This document shows positions 49,207 through 59,321 of a DNA stretch of 64,000 nucleotides, piece after piece; position 1 is the stretch's first letter, and each line of letters opens with the position of its first letter. Position numbers and translations under genes: made by a program. Source of the DNA: Lujinxingia vulgaris. GTDB lineage: Bacteria > Myxococcota_A > Bradymonadia > Bradymonadales > Bradymonadaceae. The notes beneath the pieces are model-generated. The model saw only the letters and a program-made list of their open reading frames with translations, did no database searches and was not told where the DNA came from. The stretch lies in assembly GCF_007997015.1 (NCBI RefSeq), contig NZ_VOSM01000005.1, positions 62,001-126,000 of the forward strand, read 5' to 3'.

Positions 49207-52200
49207 TCACCAACTCCGACGCGCCGTCAAGGCGTAGGCCAACCCGCTCAGGGATTCCGTCAGGATGACCTGCTCATTCGCCGTGCCAGCCGTACGCACC
49301 TGCGCCCGGGTTCCCTCGGGGGCGCGGGCATAAAGGTGGAGATCATCGCCCCTTTTAACCTCGACGATGGCGTCGAGCACGGCGTAGCCCTCGGCGTCGG
49401 TGGAGCGCTCCAGAGCCAGGAGGTGAAGGGGGTAGGAGGAGCGACTGATCTGAAAATGGTCGCTGGAGACAAGTAGAAGCTGCGGAGCGGGCGCGTTGGC
49501 GGTCGGCGCGCGCAGAGTGATGCGGACCTGGGTCTCGGTCAGGGTGTGCTCGGCTGGCGAGGGGGGCGCGTAGGCGTCGAGTGAGACTTCGTGTGAGGGC
49601 GGATCGACGCCCAGCGCGCTCAGATCGCTGACGAGCGGGCAGTCGGCCACTCCGGGCTCCGGAATTGCCTCAGCCCGAGAGCGGGCATACTCGCCGGCCC
49701 GCTCCCGCAGGCTGCGCACGCTCTGGAGGTGCGCGCAGGCCCGGGCGGGCTGCTCGCTAAACAGCAGACCGCGTGCCAGCAACTCCTGGAGTTCAACGTT
49801 CTCCGGGGCACTGTCGATCACGCCTGAGAGCACCACCCGAGCGCGCTCGTCCTCGCCAGCCCAGGTCAGGTGGTGGCTGTAGAAGAGGAGCGCATCGGGG
49901 TCGAGGCGGTCGTACTCCAGCCAGTCTTCGAGCTCCATGCGGGCGCGACCCCCGGTGTAGGGGGCGTAGTCGTCGATCAGGCGACGGCGCAGGTCGCGGC
50001 GGCTGCGGTCGCGGGTGATGTCTCGGGAGAGTCGGGCGTAGGAGCGGGCCTTTTGTGAGGTCCAGTGGCGAGGATCACCGCCGGCGCGGAGTCGTCGATC
50101 GATGTTCAGGGTCACCTCGGAGACCGGCAACAAGAGCTCGGGAGGACGTTGTACCGGTGCGGGCCGGCGAGGGGTGGGTCGACGGGGGCGGGCTGTGGCG
50201 TTGCCAAAGAGGGGGATGAACTCGACGCCCTCGTCATCTCCAGCGAGGGGCTCTTCGGGCGAAGGGCCACGCATGACAGAGCTTGAGGCGCGACGGCGCG
50301 CCCGAGGTTTGGGGGCGTTGCGGGCGCGGCGGGCCTGCATCGTTTTGTAGGGCACCGGGGCCGGGGCGGCCTGCTGCGGCTCGGCGCGGGCCTCCTTCGG
50401 CTCGGAGCCGGAGCCGCCGCGCATGCCGAGGTCGGCGGGGCCTTCGCCAGACATGGGGATGCCATGAGGAAGGTCACGTGTCGCAAACACATCTTCGACA
50501 GGAAAGACATCGAGGGTGTGGGTACGCGATTCCACCTGCGGCAAGGGGCCCCGTGGCGCGCGAGATGTGTCACCGCGGACAAGCTCGATCGCCTGGATTG
50601 CGTTTGGGTGCTCGCGCCGGCGATCGAGGTGCTCGATCTCACTCTCCAGGACCACCCAGGTGGTCAGGGGGCTGAGCACGCTGTGGTATTTGGAGAGCTC
50701 GATGGTCAGCGCATCACTGCGCTCGGGGTCGTCGGGACGCATGGCGCTGAGGCGGGCGATCTCTTCGCTGGCCCAGAGGGCGGGCAGGTGCAGGGCATCG
50801 GATTTCTGCCAGGAGGCCGGCCGGAGCTGGGAGGTCCACTCCCAGGGCTGGCCGCGATGTTGGCCAGTGACGCGCACTTCAAGGGGCACATCCTCCTGCA
50901 ACGCCTTCAGCGGGAGACGGCCGTAGAGCAAGAGCTCTTCGCCGCTGCGCAGCGAGGGGGGCGCGGGCAAGGGGATCATCTCAGCCGGAGCACTGACGTG
51001 AACCTCGATGTCGCGGAGTGACTCGGAGATAAGGCGCTCGAGCACCCGCCAGGCGTTGGCGGTGGGACCGCGGGTGGGGTCGAGCACCACGGGCTCGGTG
51101 CCGCCCAGGGTGCGCGCGAGCAAGCGCTGGGCGTCGCGGTTGGCCGCCCCGCCCGGGTCGACCACGTGCAGGCGCACGCCCAGCGCGTTGAAGGCCGGCG
51201 CGAGCTCGTCGACGATGGTGGCCATATCGAGAGGCCCCACGCTGGTGTGGCCGTCGGTGACATAGACCACACTCATCGGGGGGGCTTCGCCCTGCCCCTG
51301 AGCCGCGCGCGCGTGGGCCACCTCCAGGATGGCGCGGAGCGTCTCCAGGGTGTTCTGGGCGCCTCCCTGCTCCATGGCTGAGAGGGCATCGCGCAGGGTC
51401 GCGTCGGCCGCGGTCGTCCACCCATCTCCAAGTACCTCGCATTGCTCCGCGCAGCTGAGCGCGGCGACGCGGCGAGGGGCCTCCATCTCGGTGAGGATGG
51501 CGCGCGCGAGGCGTCGCTGGACGTTGAGCAGAGCCTCACCGCTGCGGTAGGAGGTGTCAAAGACCAGCAGCACATCATCCGGATCGTTCGCCGCGCTTAA
51601 GGGAAGGGGCGGACGCACGCGCAGGAGCATGTAGGCGTCGTCGTCGGGCTGGCGCGGCTCCACAAAGATCTGGGCGCTGAGCGCCTCGCTTCGCTCGGCG
51701 TGCTGCACCTCCACCACAAAATCCCCCTCCGCCCAGAAGCGCTCCTCTTCCATCGTCACATGCGCGTAGGCCACGTCGCCCGGGGTTTTGGAGGCTTCGA
51801 GCGCGGCCTCATAGCCGGAGACCATCACCGCGTCGGTGGGCACGTCGTAGAACTTGAGGTTGAAGCCGATTTTATCGATCGGATCCTGGGCGATGCCCAT
51901 CGGGTAGGCGTAACGGTAGCCTCCGGCCGAGGGTTCCAGGCGGTGGTAGTACCCGATGCGCACGCTGGCCTGAGCGTCGGGTGGCACGCTGCCCAGCCGA
52001 AGCTCCCCGCGCGCGGTGGTGCCCTGGTCGAGCTGGGCCTGCTGCAGGCCGAGGGCTTTTGCGGCCTCCCAGGTCCGTTTGGCCTCCTCGCGCGTCTCGA
52101 TGCGCCCCTCCCGCCACGCGTTATCGGCGCCGACCTTCATCGCCATGCGCGTGAGCACGGCACCGGGGGGAAGCGCAAAGGTGTAGGTGGCGTCGAGCGA

Positions 52201-52950
52201 GACGCGACCGCGGTTGGCAAAGGTCTCTTCGACCTCGGTGTAGGCGACCGGGCCGTGGACGCCCGCGCGCACCTCCATCTTCAGATGCTCGACGGGGGGC
52301 TCTTCGAGCACCTCACCCGCCCGGTGGGTGCGCAGCTCACCGAGGCGTCGCACTGGCGAGCCCAGGGGCTCCTCGCGCGTCTGCCCGGCGAAGATATGAT
52401 CGAGGTGCAGAGGCGGAAGCTCCACCAGGGTGCCATCAGCCTCGATGCGCAGGGGGAGTGCGCGCGTCAGCGCGCGTTCTTCGTCTGTAGTGCGCACGGT
52501 GGCCTGCCCCTCGCGAAGGGTCAGCTCGGCGATGTCGTGATTGCGCACGATCTTGACGCGGCCTTCGAGCCGAAGCGTGCGCCTCTTGCCCAGGCTCACC
52601 TCAAGCGGGGCGTCGGAAGCCTCGACCCACACGCCCCCGTCGAGCACCTCAACTGACGGCGTCTTCTTGTTACCCAGCACCACCGTGGCCCCTGGCGAGA
52701 GCACCACCTCCTGAGCGCCGGGAAGGGTGAGATGCTGTGTGGAGCCGTAGGGCGCGTCCACCTGCTCGCCAGGCGCCACGCTTCGGGGGACAAGGCGCGC
52801 GCGATCCACCTCCCCGCGGGCCGGAATGCTGACCACGTGGGCCTGCCAGGTGGCCGGCCCCTCGATAAGGCCGCGAACCTGCTCGCACCCCGCAGCGGTC
52901 AGCATCGCTCCCAATCCCAGAATCACCAGCCAGTGGCGTGCGCGTCGCAT
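49207..52950 (-). CDS. FecR-like, VIT and VWA domain lipoprotein
   Basis: A 1247-residue predicted lipoprotein. The signal peptide ends in TAAGC with Cys22. In order: a FecR-like beta domain (about 58-155, GATVVLGNKK and VEVLDGGVWVEAS), a VIT domain (about 215-345, AYTEVEETFANRGRVSLDATYTFALPP), a von Willebrand factor A domain (from about 457), a Pro/Arg/Ala-rich region around 880-960, and a C-terminal helical-repeat-like part (about 1000-1120) before a last beta segment. The VWA metal-site motif reads DTSYRS (465-470), so the second Ser of DxSxS is shifted by one. VIT-VWA proteins bind other proteins or surfaces. Upstream in-frame codons lack a signal peptide and were dropped. It stands 97 bases after the large helicase gene on the same strand. 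Confidence 0.88.
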   Translation of the reverse strand: MRRARHWLVILGLGAMLTAAGCEQVRGLIEGPATWQAHVVSIPARGEVDRARLVPRSVAPGEQVDAPYGSTQHLTLPGAQEVVLSPGATVVLGNKKTPSVEVLDGGVWVEASDAPLEVSLGKRRTLRLEGRVKIVRNHDIAELTLREGQATVRTTDEERALTRALPLRIEADGTLVELPPLHLDHIFAGQTREEPLGSPVRRLGELRTHRAGEVLEEPPVEHLKMEVRAGVHGPVAYTEVEETFANRGRVSLDATYTFALPPGAVLTRMAMKVGADNAWREGRIETREEAKRTWEAAKALGLQQAQLDQGTTARGELRLGSVPPDAQASVRIGYYHRLEPSAGGYRYAYPMGIAQDPIDKIGFNLKFYDVPTDAVMVSGYEAALEASKTPGDVAYAHVTMEEERFWAEGDFVVEVQHAERSEALSAQIFVEPRQPDDDAYMLLRVRPPLPLSAANDPDDVLLVFDTSYRSGEALLNVQRRLARAILTEMEAPRRVAALSCAEQCEVLGDGWTTAADATLRDALSAMEQGGAQNTLETLRAILEVAHARAAQGQGEAPPMSVVYVTDGHTSVGPLDMATIVDELAPAFNALGVRLHVVDPGGAANRDAQRLLARTLGGTEPVVLDPTRGPTANAWRVLERLISESLRDIEVHVSAPAEMIPLPAPPSLRSGEELLLYGRLPLKALQEDVPLEVRVTGQHRGQPWEWTSQLRPASWQKSDALHLPALWASEEIARLSAMRPDDPERSDALTIELSKYHSVLSPLTTWVVLESEIEHLDRRREHPNAIQAIELVRGDTSRAPRGPLPQVESRTHTLDVFPVEDVFATRDLPHGIPMSGEGPADLGMRGGSGSEPKEARAEPQQAAPAPVPYKTMQARRARNAPKPRARRRASSSVMRGPSPEEPLAGDDEGVEFIPLFGNATARPRRPTPRRPAPVQRPPELLLPVSEVTLNIDRRLRAGGDPRHWTSQKARSYARLSRDITRDRSRRDLRRRLIDDYAPYTGGRARMELEDWLEYDRLDPDALLFYSHHLTWAGEDERARVVLSGVIDSAPENVELQELLARGLLFSEQPARACAHLQSVRSLRERAGEYARSRAEAIPEPGVADCPLVSDLSALGVDPPSHEVSLDAYAPPSPAEHTLTETQVRITLRAPTANAPAPQLLLVSSDHFQISRSSYPLHLLALERSTDAEGYAVLDAIVEVKRGDDLHLYARAPEGTRAQVRTAGTANEQVILTESLSGLAYALTARRSW

Positions 52951-53047
52951 CGATGCCCCGTGTGGTCGCCGTCGTCGTGAGTTGAATGGGGGAGTATAGC
53001 GAAGTTGGGGGGGCGTGTGCAGGGGGAGTTGGCCCTGGGAGTGTTCC

Positions 53048-56000
53048 TCACCGCCCCGGTCGCAACACCCCCTCCTCTTCCACGACCTGCCCCCGGGCGA
53101 TGAGGCTGTTAAGCGCGGCGTCGAGCTCCGAGCGGATGCGCGAGCCCATGCGGCTGTAGCCAAAGACGGTGGAGCTCGTCTCGCTGATGGCTTCATCGCG
53201 GCTTAAGCCGAAGGCGCGCTCCAGCGTCCAGAGGAGCGCATTCTCCAGCTCGCGCTGCGGGATCTCGTCGATGGCGCGGCCCTGGGAACTCTCATCGTGG
53301 TAGCGGAAGCCCTGCCAGGTGGCCGGGTCGAGTTTGACCGGCCAGGCCACGTCGCCGACGACGCGCACCTCTGGCGAGCGCTGGAGCAGGGTCTCGATCC
53401 GCTGCGCGATCTTTCGGCCGTAGCGGGAAAGCCCCCAGGCCTGGCTCACAGCCTTTCCGACCATCTCCACCTTGACGGGGCCGTGGTGGCGCACCAGATG
53501 CGAGAGCTCCACGAGTAGCGTGGCGTCGTTGTGGCCCTCATAAAACCCGTCGGGGTCGAGGTGCTCGTGGGGGGCAAGATCGCGCCAGGGGCTGGCACTC
53601 TCGGGCCACCGGGAGTTGGCTGCAGCGCCGGCGATCTCCCGCTCCACCGGGGCGTACTCCACAGGGGCGGTGGCTGCGGGGGCGGTGGCGACCTTCTCTG
53701 CCAGCGCCACCTCAGCCGGGGGCGTCGCGGGGGCCTGGCGAGTTTTACTGGCCTGTGAGGGCATCTTAAATTCACGCGCAAAATCAGCCGGTTGGCGCGA
53801 AGGCGTCGCCCGGGCAACCCGCTCCTCGGCGGCAGAACGCGCCACCGGGGCCGCCTCCACCTCAACGTCGGTGATGACGTCGAGCTCCGCCTCGGAAATC
53901 TCCACCTCCGAGGCCGCGCTCAAGCCCCCGCCAGCTTCGCCGGAGACCACTGCGCCCTGACGAGGTTTGAGGTTGAGCTCGCGCAAAAGCGCCACCACCC
54001 GCTCGGTCTGCCCGGCCGGGTCATGCCACCAGTCGGTGGACCAGATGCGATGGATCGTCCAGCCCAGGTTCTCCAGAACACCCTGGCGAATCCGGTCGCG
54101 GTCCCGGGCATTTTTGGAGCTGTGGTAGCTCGCGCCGTCGCACTCCACGCCCAGCAGGTAGGCACCGGGGCGCTGCGGGTCGACCACGCCCAGGTCCACC
54201 CGGTAGCCGGCCACGCCCACCTGGGTGTGCACCTCCCAGCCGGCCTGGCGAAGGCGCTCGGCGACCTCCCGCTCAAAGGGGGAGTCGTAGTCGTGCATGG
54301 AGGCCTGGGTGACCTCCTCAAAGAGCGCGGCGGGCCCGCGTTTGGCGTACTCCAAAAAAGTCTTGAGGTGGCGCACACCCACAGCCTGGGTGCGGCTCGT
54401 GTCGATCTGATGGGGCTCAAGGGTGCTGAAGACCTTGAGGAGCTCGCGGGCGCGGGTGATGGCCACGTTGAGGCGGCGCTCCCCGCCCTCGCGGTTCAGC
54501 GGCCCGAAGTTCATGGTGACCTTGCCCACCTGGTCGGGGCCGTAGCCGATGCTGAAAAACATCACGTCGCGCTCGTCGCCCTGCACGCTCTCCAGGTTCT
54601 TGATGAAGACGGGCTCGTCGCTCTCGCTAAAGAAGCGCTCGATCTGGGGGTGGCGGCGGCGCTCCTCGTCGAGCAGCTCCTCGATGCACTGCTGCTGGGC
54701 CTGGGAGAAGGTCACCACGCCGATGGAGCGCTCGCGAAGGGTCGGGTCGAGCAGGCGCGCTACGATCTCGGCGACCACCGCCTGGGCCTCGGCGCGGTTG
54801 GTGCGCGAGCCGCCCCGGTCGTAGAAGCCTTCCACGGGCACAAACTTCACGCCGAGCTCGGGCACCTGCTGGTGTGGCGAGGGGAAGATGTGCAGGCGGT
54901 TGTTGTAATAGCGGTCGTTGCTAAAGGCGATCAGCGACTCGTGGCGGCTGCGGTAGTGCCAGTCCAGCGTGAGCTCGGGCACGCCCGAGGAGATGGCCTC
55001 GTCGAGGATCGACTCCATGTCCTGAAGATCCTGCTCCTCATCGAAATCATCCTTCGCGCTGGCCTCAAAGAAGTTCGTGGGGGGAAGCTGCTTGCTGTCG
55101 CCGACGATGATCGCCTGGCGCGCGCGGGCAATCGCGCCGATGGCATCCCAGGGTGGAATCTGGCTGGCCTCATCAAAGATCACCACATCAAAGAGGTCGA
55201 GCGAGGGGTCCAGGTAGCGTGCCACCGAGAGCGGCGACATGAGCATGCAGGGCTTCAAGCGCACGAGCGCCCTGGGGGCCTCGGCCACCAGGGTGCGCAC
55301 GGGCTTATGGGCCCGCTTCTTGCGGAACTCCCGCTGCAGAAGCGCCATCTCTCCCGGGGCATGGGGGTCGGGGAGGCGGCGCGCCAGGGTGTGCTGGACC
55401 TTGAGCCGGGCCAGGCGCTGAGCGCCGGCGTCGATCTGGCGAAACTGCGCGATGAGCTGGTCGTGGGCGTAGCCCCGAAAACGCTCCAGCGCCGCGTGCT
55501 GGTTGAAGCAGTGGTCGACAAAGGCCTCGCGAAGCCCGCGCTCCATCGCGTCGAGCAGGGCGCGGTGGTCGAGCGTGCGGCTTAAGAGCGCGTCGACCAG
55601 CGGGGCCTGGCCGGGAAGCTGGCGGACCTGCTCGGCGCGGGCGTTCCAGTCGCACCAGCTGCGCAGGCGCGCAAGCTCGGCCTGCCACCGGGCGATGCGC
55701 TCGCGCTGCGCCGGCGGACGCAGCGCCTCAAAGCGCTCGGCGGGCCATTGAAGCTCGGTGAGCAGGGTCTCAACCGCCTGCGCGTAATCGTTGCGGGCGG
55801 CTTCAAAGCCCTCGATCGCGGTGTGGGCCCGGGTGCCCGGCGCCAGGCGATCGCCGGCGCGCACCACGAGCTCCTCCAGCACGCTGGCCAGCTGCGGGGT
55901 GACCTCGTTGAGCCTGGCGAGGCGGTCGCGCACCTCCCGGGTCTGCGTCCACACCCGAGCCAGAGCCTCCGGTGAGGTCTCGGGCCCTTTCCAATGATGG

Positions 56001-59000
56001 CCCCAGAGCGTGGCGTAGGCGTTAAGGGCGGGCTCGACCTGAGCGTCGAGCTCGTTGACCTGGTCGGCGCTCTGCAAGAGCCCGAGCACCTGCGTGTTGT
56101 CGGGAAGATCGCCGCTGGCGTGAGCCCGCAACCTGCGGCGCGCCCCCCACAGCATGATCCAGGCAAGGAGCACAAAGGCCTGGGCCCAGCGCGCGAAACG
56201 CTCGCGTTCCTGCCCGAGCGTCGGCTCGCGGTAGAGCGTCGGCGCAAAGACCTCGCGCACCCGGGCGTCGACCTGCTGGCGCTGCCGCAGGTAGTTCTGG
56301 GCCTGCTCAAGCTGCGCGCCGATCTGCTCGCGCGGAGCTTTCAAAAGCTGCGGCGTCGGCGAGGGGGCGCTTAAGACGAGCTCCATCGCCTCGTCGAAGA
56401 GGCGGCCGGCGCGTTGCAGCGCGGCCTCCTCAAAATGCAGCGCCTCGCAGAGCGCGTCGGTGGCCCGCGCAAGCGACTCACCGGTGTGTGCGGCGCGCTC
56501 AAGCGCGGCCTCCACGCGCTGCTGAAGGCCCAGCGACCACTCCCGCACGCTCGCCCCTTCAAAGGGGTTGTCGCGCGGATGCCCCAGCTCCTCGGTGGCG
56601 CGGGCAAGGATCTCCACGCGCTCGCGCATCTTCGCGTAGGCGTCGCGGTCCGGCAGCGGCCCGCGCTCCCCGGAGAGCTTGAGCACCGCCGGGGCCTCGC
56701 GCAGCTCGCAGAGGCGCGCGATCGCGTCGAAGAGCGACTCCCCAAAAGGCCCCTCCTGATGCAGCAGGCGCGCGTAGGTGTTGAGCCGGGCGCGGCGCTC
56801 CTCAAGCGCCTCACTGTGGCGCTCCCACTCCGGCGCTTGCTTAGGCCAGCCCGTCGTAAGCGGCTCTTCAAGCTGCGCCATCACCTGGGCTTTGCTGGCC
56901 TTGTCCGAATGCAGCTCCAGGGTAAAGGGCCCCAGCCCCACCTGCTTTAAGCGGCGCTCCACGACCTGCAGGGCGGCGGGCTTCTCGGAGACAAAGAGCA
57001 CGGTCTTTCCGCGGCCGAGCAGCTGGGCGATGAGGTTGGTGATCGTCTGCGATTTGCCCGTGCCCGGCGGGCCCTGCAGCACAAAGGAGTTGCCGTCGAG
57101 CGCCGAGAAGATCGCCGCAAGCTGGGAGGAGTCGGCGTCGACCACCGAGAGGTCTTCGTGGGCGGGGCGCTTCTGGTCGATCTCCTCGGGCTTCACAAAG
57201 GGCGCCGGCTGCTCCAGGCGCTCCTCGCGGGAGCGCCCCTCCAGGATGTGGCGCACAATCGGGTTGGCCATCAGCGCGTCGGTGTTTTTGTGCAGGTCGA
57301 GCCAGAGCATGAACTTGCGGAACTCATAGATCGCCAGCACCGCCTTACGCTCCACATCAAAGCCGCGCACATCGCGCACCGCGTGCAAAAAGGCCTGGAG
57401 CACCCCGTCCACATCGACGCCACTCTCATCGCGGGGAAGCTCCTCCCAGCGGGGCAGCTCCATGCCGAAGTCGGTGCGCATCTTCTCGACCAGCGTCTGG
57501 TTGAGCAGCGGATCATCATCGCTGCGGCAGACGTGGTAGGGACCGCCGACGCGCTCACGCTCCAGGGTCACCGGGATCAACAGAATGGGCGCCTCGCGCT
57601 CGCGGTCGGAGCTCTCGCTCTCCTTCCAGCGCAGCATTCCCAGCGCCAGATAGAGCGCCGAGGTGCCGCTCTCCTCGGTGATGGTGCGGTTGTTGCGATA
57701 GATATGCACCGCGCGTTTCTCAAACTCCGCCGGCGTCAGATCAACGCGCAGAACCCCCTGGCCCAGGCGGGCGCGGGCCGCGGCGAAGACCTCCTCCTCG
57801 CTCTGATCGGGGCGCGCCCGGTCACGGGGCTCCAGCCTGAGACCTTTGCCCTGGCCCTCCTCCAGCTGATCTTCGATCGCCGCAGGAAAGTCGCCCAGCA
57901 GGGTCATCGCGTTGTTGGTGTCGCGGTGGTTGAGCAGGCGGTTGTGCATCGTCAGGTCAAGCAGGCGCTTTTTCCAGATATCGATGCGCTCAGCCGGGCT
58001 CTGGTCGGGGGCGGCCTCCGGGCGCATGGGCCCGGGCAGAATCAGTGTGGGCGCCTCCCCGCCCCCCATCGTGTCGGCCTGGGGCGCGGCGGCGACGGGC
58101 TGGTAGGCCGCTTCGCGCTGCAGGCGCAGCGGGCGCACGCCCTCATCACGACAGACCCGCACATCAACCGCGCCCACAAAATTCGCCGCGTTACTTAGAT
58201 GCGCGCGGCCAATCTTAATGGCCTCATCAAAGCTCGCGCCGCTGGCGGCCGGCGAGGAGTCGAAGACCAGGCACTCCCCCAGTCGCACGTGTTTGTAGAT
58301 CTGCTGGGGGTCGGTCTCCACGGCACGATCAAAGGTCATCTCGCGCAGCCACACCCCGACCAGAGCGTGGCCCCGCACAAAGATCACCAGCGGATGCAGA
58401 CCAATCTGCTCAAGGGCCGAGGCCATCAGCACCGAGAGGTCCAGGCAGGTGGCGATCTTATCGGAAAAGATCTGCTCGGGGGTGCGCACCTTCTGGCCGC
58501 TCTCTTGAAAGCTGGCCGGGGGGTTGGCGTAGCCCACCCCGGCCTGGCGCACCGCGGCGTAGACGGCCCAGGCAAGGCGCGCCACCCGCTCGGGGCTCTC
58601 GCTCTGGTAGCCCTCCAGGCCGGGATCAAGCTGGCGAGCGCGCAGGCCCTGGCGCGCAAGCTCCAGCCAACGCCCAACGCCGGGATGGTTGGGCGTGACA
58701 AAGGCGGCGATGGTTTGCGCCCCGGCCCCAAGCCCCGGCCACTCGTTATAGGCCAGCACCTCCAGGGGCCCGGAGAACCTGGCGAGTTCCTGCGCCCCGG
58801 CGACAAGCTGCGCGCGCAGACGACCCTGCTCGCGCTCGGTCTGGTTGATGAGACGCTCAACATGAAAATCAATCGCCAGCGGCACGCCCGAAAGCTCCAG
58901 CGACTCGCCGGCCGGTACCCCCTCAAGGCGAAGCTCCAGCGGCTCGGCGATCTCCGGGTCCAGGGTGATGCGCAGCACCATCGGCCCCAGCGCCTGCGCG

Positions 59001-59128
59001 CTGCGGTTATGCACCACCACCCGGCGCAAGAGGGGGCGCCGCGACTGCTGGGTCGCCAACTGCACGCGGGGCTCGTACACCACCTCCAGCTCAACCTTCC
59101 CCTGCGTTCGTTCGTTCTGCTCGGCCAT
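53048..59128 (-). CDS. Transglutaminase-like/DUF4011/SF1 helicase/Vsr-type nuclease multidomain protein
   Basis: A 2026-residue soluble protein. In order: a beta-rich N-terminal domain; a transglutaminase-like segment with Cys228 (in TCLDLSVL) and a His near 254 (GHALVGVW); a DUF4011 region (about 385-680, IDIWKKRLLDLTMHNRLLNH); an SF1 helicase with Walker A GPPGTGKSQT near 685, VIFDEASQIPPW near 1319, GDSKQLPP, a long helical insertion between them, and a C-terminal helicase part (NVAITRARELLKVF); a Vsr/REase-like nuclease (about 1600-1690) with YRVDLGVVD, LGVECDG and IHRIWSTDWW; and a DUF3320 end (about 1850-1930, LSRYGRKIAQRIE). This layout matches large helicase-nuclease proteins predicted to act alone against phages. 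GGAG precedes the ATG. No partner gene is needed or seen. Confidence 0.9.
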   Translation of the reverse strand: MAEQNERTQGKVELEVVYEPRVQLATQQSRRPLLRRVVVHNRSAQALGPMVLRITLDPEIAEPLELRLEGVPAGESLELSGVPLAIDFHVERLINQTEREQGRLRAQLVAGAQELARFSGPLEVLAYNEWPGLGAGAQTIAAFVTPNHPGVGRWLELARQGLRARQLDPGLEGYQSESPERVARLAWAVYAAVRQAGVGYANPPASFQESGQKVRTPEQIFSDKIATCLDLSVLMASALEQIGLHPLVIFVRGHALVGVWLREMTFDRAVETDPQQIYKHVRLGECLVFDSSPAASGASFDEAIKIGRAHLSNAANFVGAVDVRVCRDEGVRPLRLQREAAYQPVAAAPQADTMGGGEAPTLILPGPMRPEAAPDQSPAERIDIWKKRLLDLTMHNRLLNHRDTNNAMTLLGDFPAAIEDQLEEGQGKGLRLEPRDRARPDQSEEEVFAAARARLGQGVLRVDLTPAEFEKRAVHIYRNNRTITEESGTSALYLALGMLRWKESESSDREREAPILLIPVTLERERVGGPYHVCRSDDDPLLNQTLVEKMRTDFGMELPRWEELPRDESGVDVDGVLQAFLHAVRDVRGFDVERKAVLAIYEFRKFMLWLDLHKNTDALMANPIVRHILEGRSREERLEQPAPFVKPEEIDQKRPAHEDLSVVDADSSQLAAIFSALDGNSFVLQGPPGTGKSQTITNLIAQLLGRGKTVLFVSEKPAALQVVERRLKQVGLGPFTLELHSDKASKAQVMAQLEEPLTTGWPKQAPEWERHSEALEERRARLNTYARLLHQEGPFGESLFDAIARLCELREAPAVLKLSGERGPLPDRDAYAKMRERVEILARATEELGHPRDNPFEGASVREWSLGLQQRVEAALERAAHTGESLARATDALCEALHFEEAALQRAGRLFDEAMELVLSAPSPTPQLLKAPREQIGAQLEQAQNYLRQRQQVDARVREVFAPTLYREPTLGQERERFARWAQAFVLLAWIMLWGARRRLRAHASGDLPDNTQVLGLLQSADQVNELDAQVEPALNAYATLWGHHWKGPETSPEALARVWTQTREVRDRLARLNEVTPQLASVLEELVVRAGDRLAPGTRAHTAIEGFEAARNDYAQAVETLLTELQWPAERFEALRPPAQRERIARWQAELARLRSWCDWNARAEQVRQLPGQAPLVDALLSRTLDHRALLDAMERGLREAFVDHCFNQHAALERFRGYAHDQLIAQFRQIDAGAQRLARLKVQHTLARRLPDPHAPGEMALLQREFRKKRAHKPVRTLVAEAPRALVRLKPCMLMSPLSVARYLDPSLDLFDVVIFDEASQIPPWDAIGAIARARQAIIVGDSKQLPPTNFFEASAKDDFDEEQDLQDMESILDEAISSGVPELTLDWHYRSRHESLIAFSNDRYYNNRLHIFPSPHQQVPELGVKFVPVEGFYDRGGSRTNRAEAQAVVAEIVARLLDPTLRERSIGVVTFSQAQQQCIEELLDEERRRHPQIERFFSESDEPVFIKNLESVQGDERDVMFFSIGYGPDQVGKVTMNFGPLNREGGERRLNVAITRARELLKVFSTLEPHQIDTSRTQAVGVRHLKTFLEYAKRGPAALFEEVTQASMHDYDSPFEREVAERLRQAGWEVHTQVGVAGYRVDLGVVDPQRPGAYLLGVECDGASYHSSKNARDRDRIRQGVLENLGWTIHRIWSTDWWHDPAGQTERVVALLRELNLKPRQGAVVSGEAGGGLSAASEVEISEAELDVITDVEVEAAPVARSAAEERVARATPSRQPADFAREFKMPSQASKTRQAPATPPAEVALAEKVATAPAATAPVEYAPVEREIAGAAANSRWPESASPWRDLAPHEHLDPDGFYEGHNDATLLVELSHLVRHHGPVKVEMVGKAVSQAWGLSRYGRKIAQRIETLLQRSPEVRVVGDVAWPVKLDPATWQGFRYHDESSQGRAIDEIPQRELENALLWTLERAFGLSRDEAISETSSTVFGYSRMGSRIRSELDAALNSLIARGQVVEEEGVLRPGR

Positions 59129-59150
59129 GGCCTGCTCCCGGGTGCCGGGG

Positions 59151-59243
59151 GGCGGTCTGCTGCCCCCGGGCTTTTTTGAGATCGTCGTGTCGCCTGGCGA
59201 GTCGCCTCACGTGCAAAGGAGGTCACCAGGCTCGAACGCCTGG
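59151..59243. repeat. Hairpins in the leader of the large helicase gene
   Basis: Two inverted repeats lie upstream of the helicase start: a GC-rich one ending in GCCCCCGGGC followed on the plus strand by six Ts (about 59130-59176), and CCAGGC/GCCTGG around a 6-base loop (59226-59243). On the minus strand both would fold in the leader of the helicase mRNA. On the plus strand the first looks like a terminator, though no plus-strand gene ends there. Confidence 0.4.
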
Positions 59244-59321
59244 CATTTCAACCCATCATTCCGTCGGATACAAGGTGTAACCTGATCGCATGACAGCGAA
59301 AGATGTCTGCATGGCCGCCGT

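Noticed and set aside
53048-59128. Assignment as a Mokosh, Zorya or DISARM component
   Set aside because: The domain order (transglutaminase-like, DUF4011, SF1, Vsr-like, DUF3320) does not match those systems, and none of their partner genes is present.
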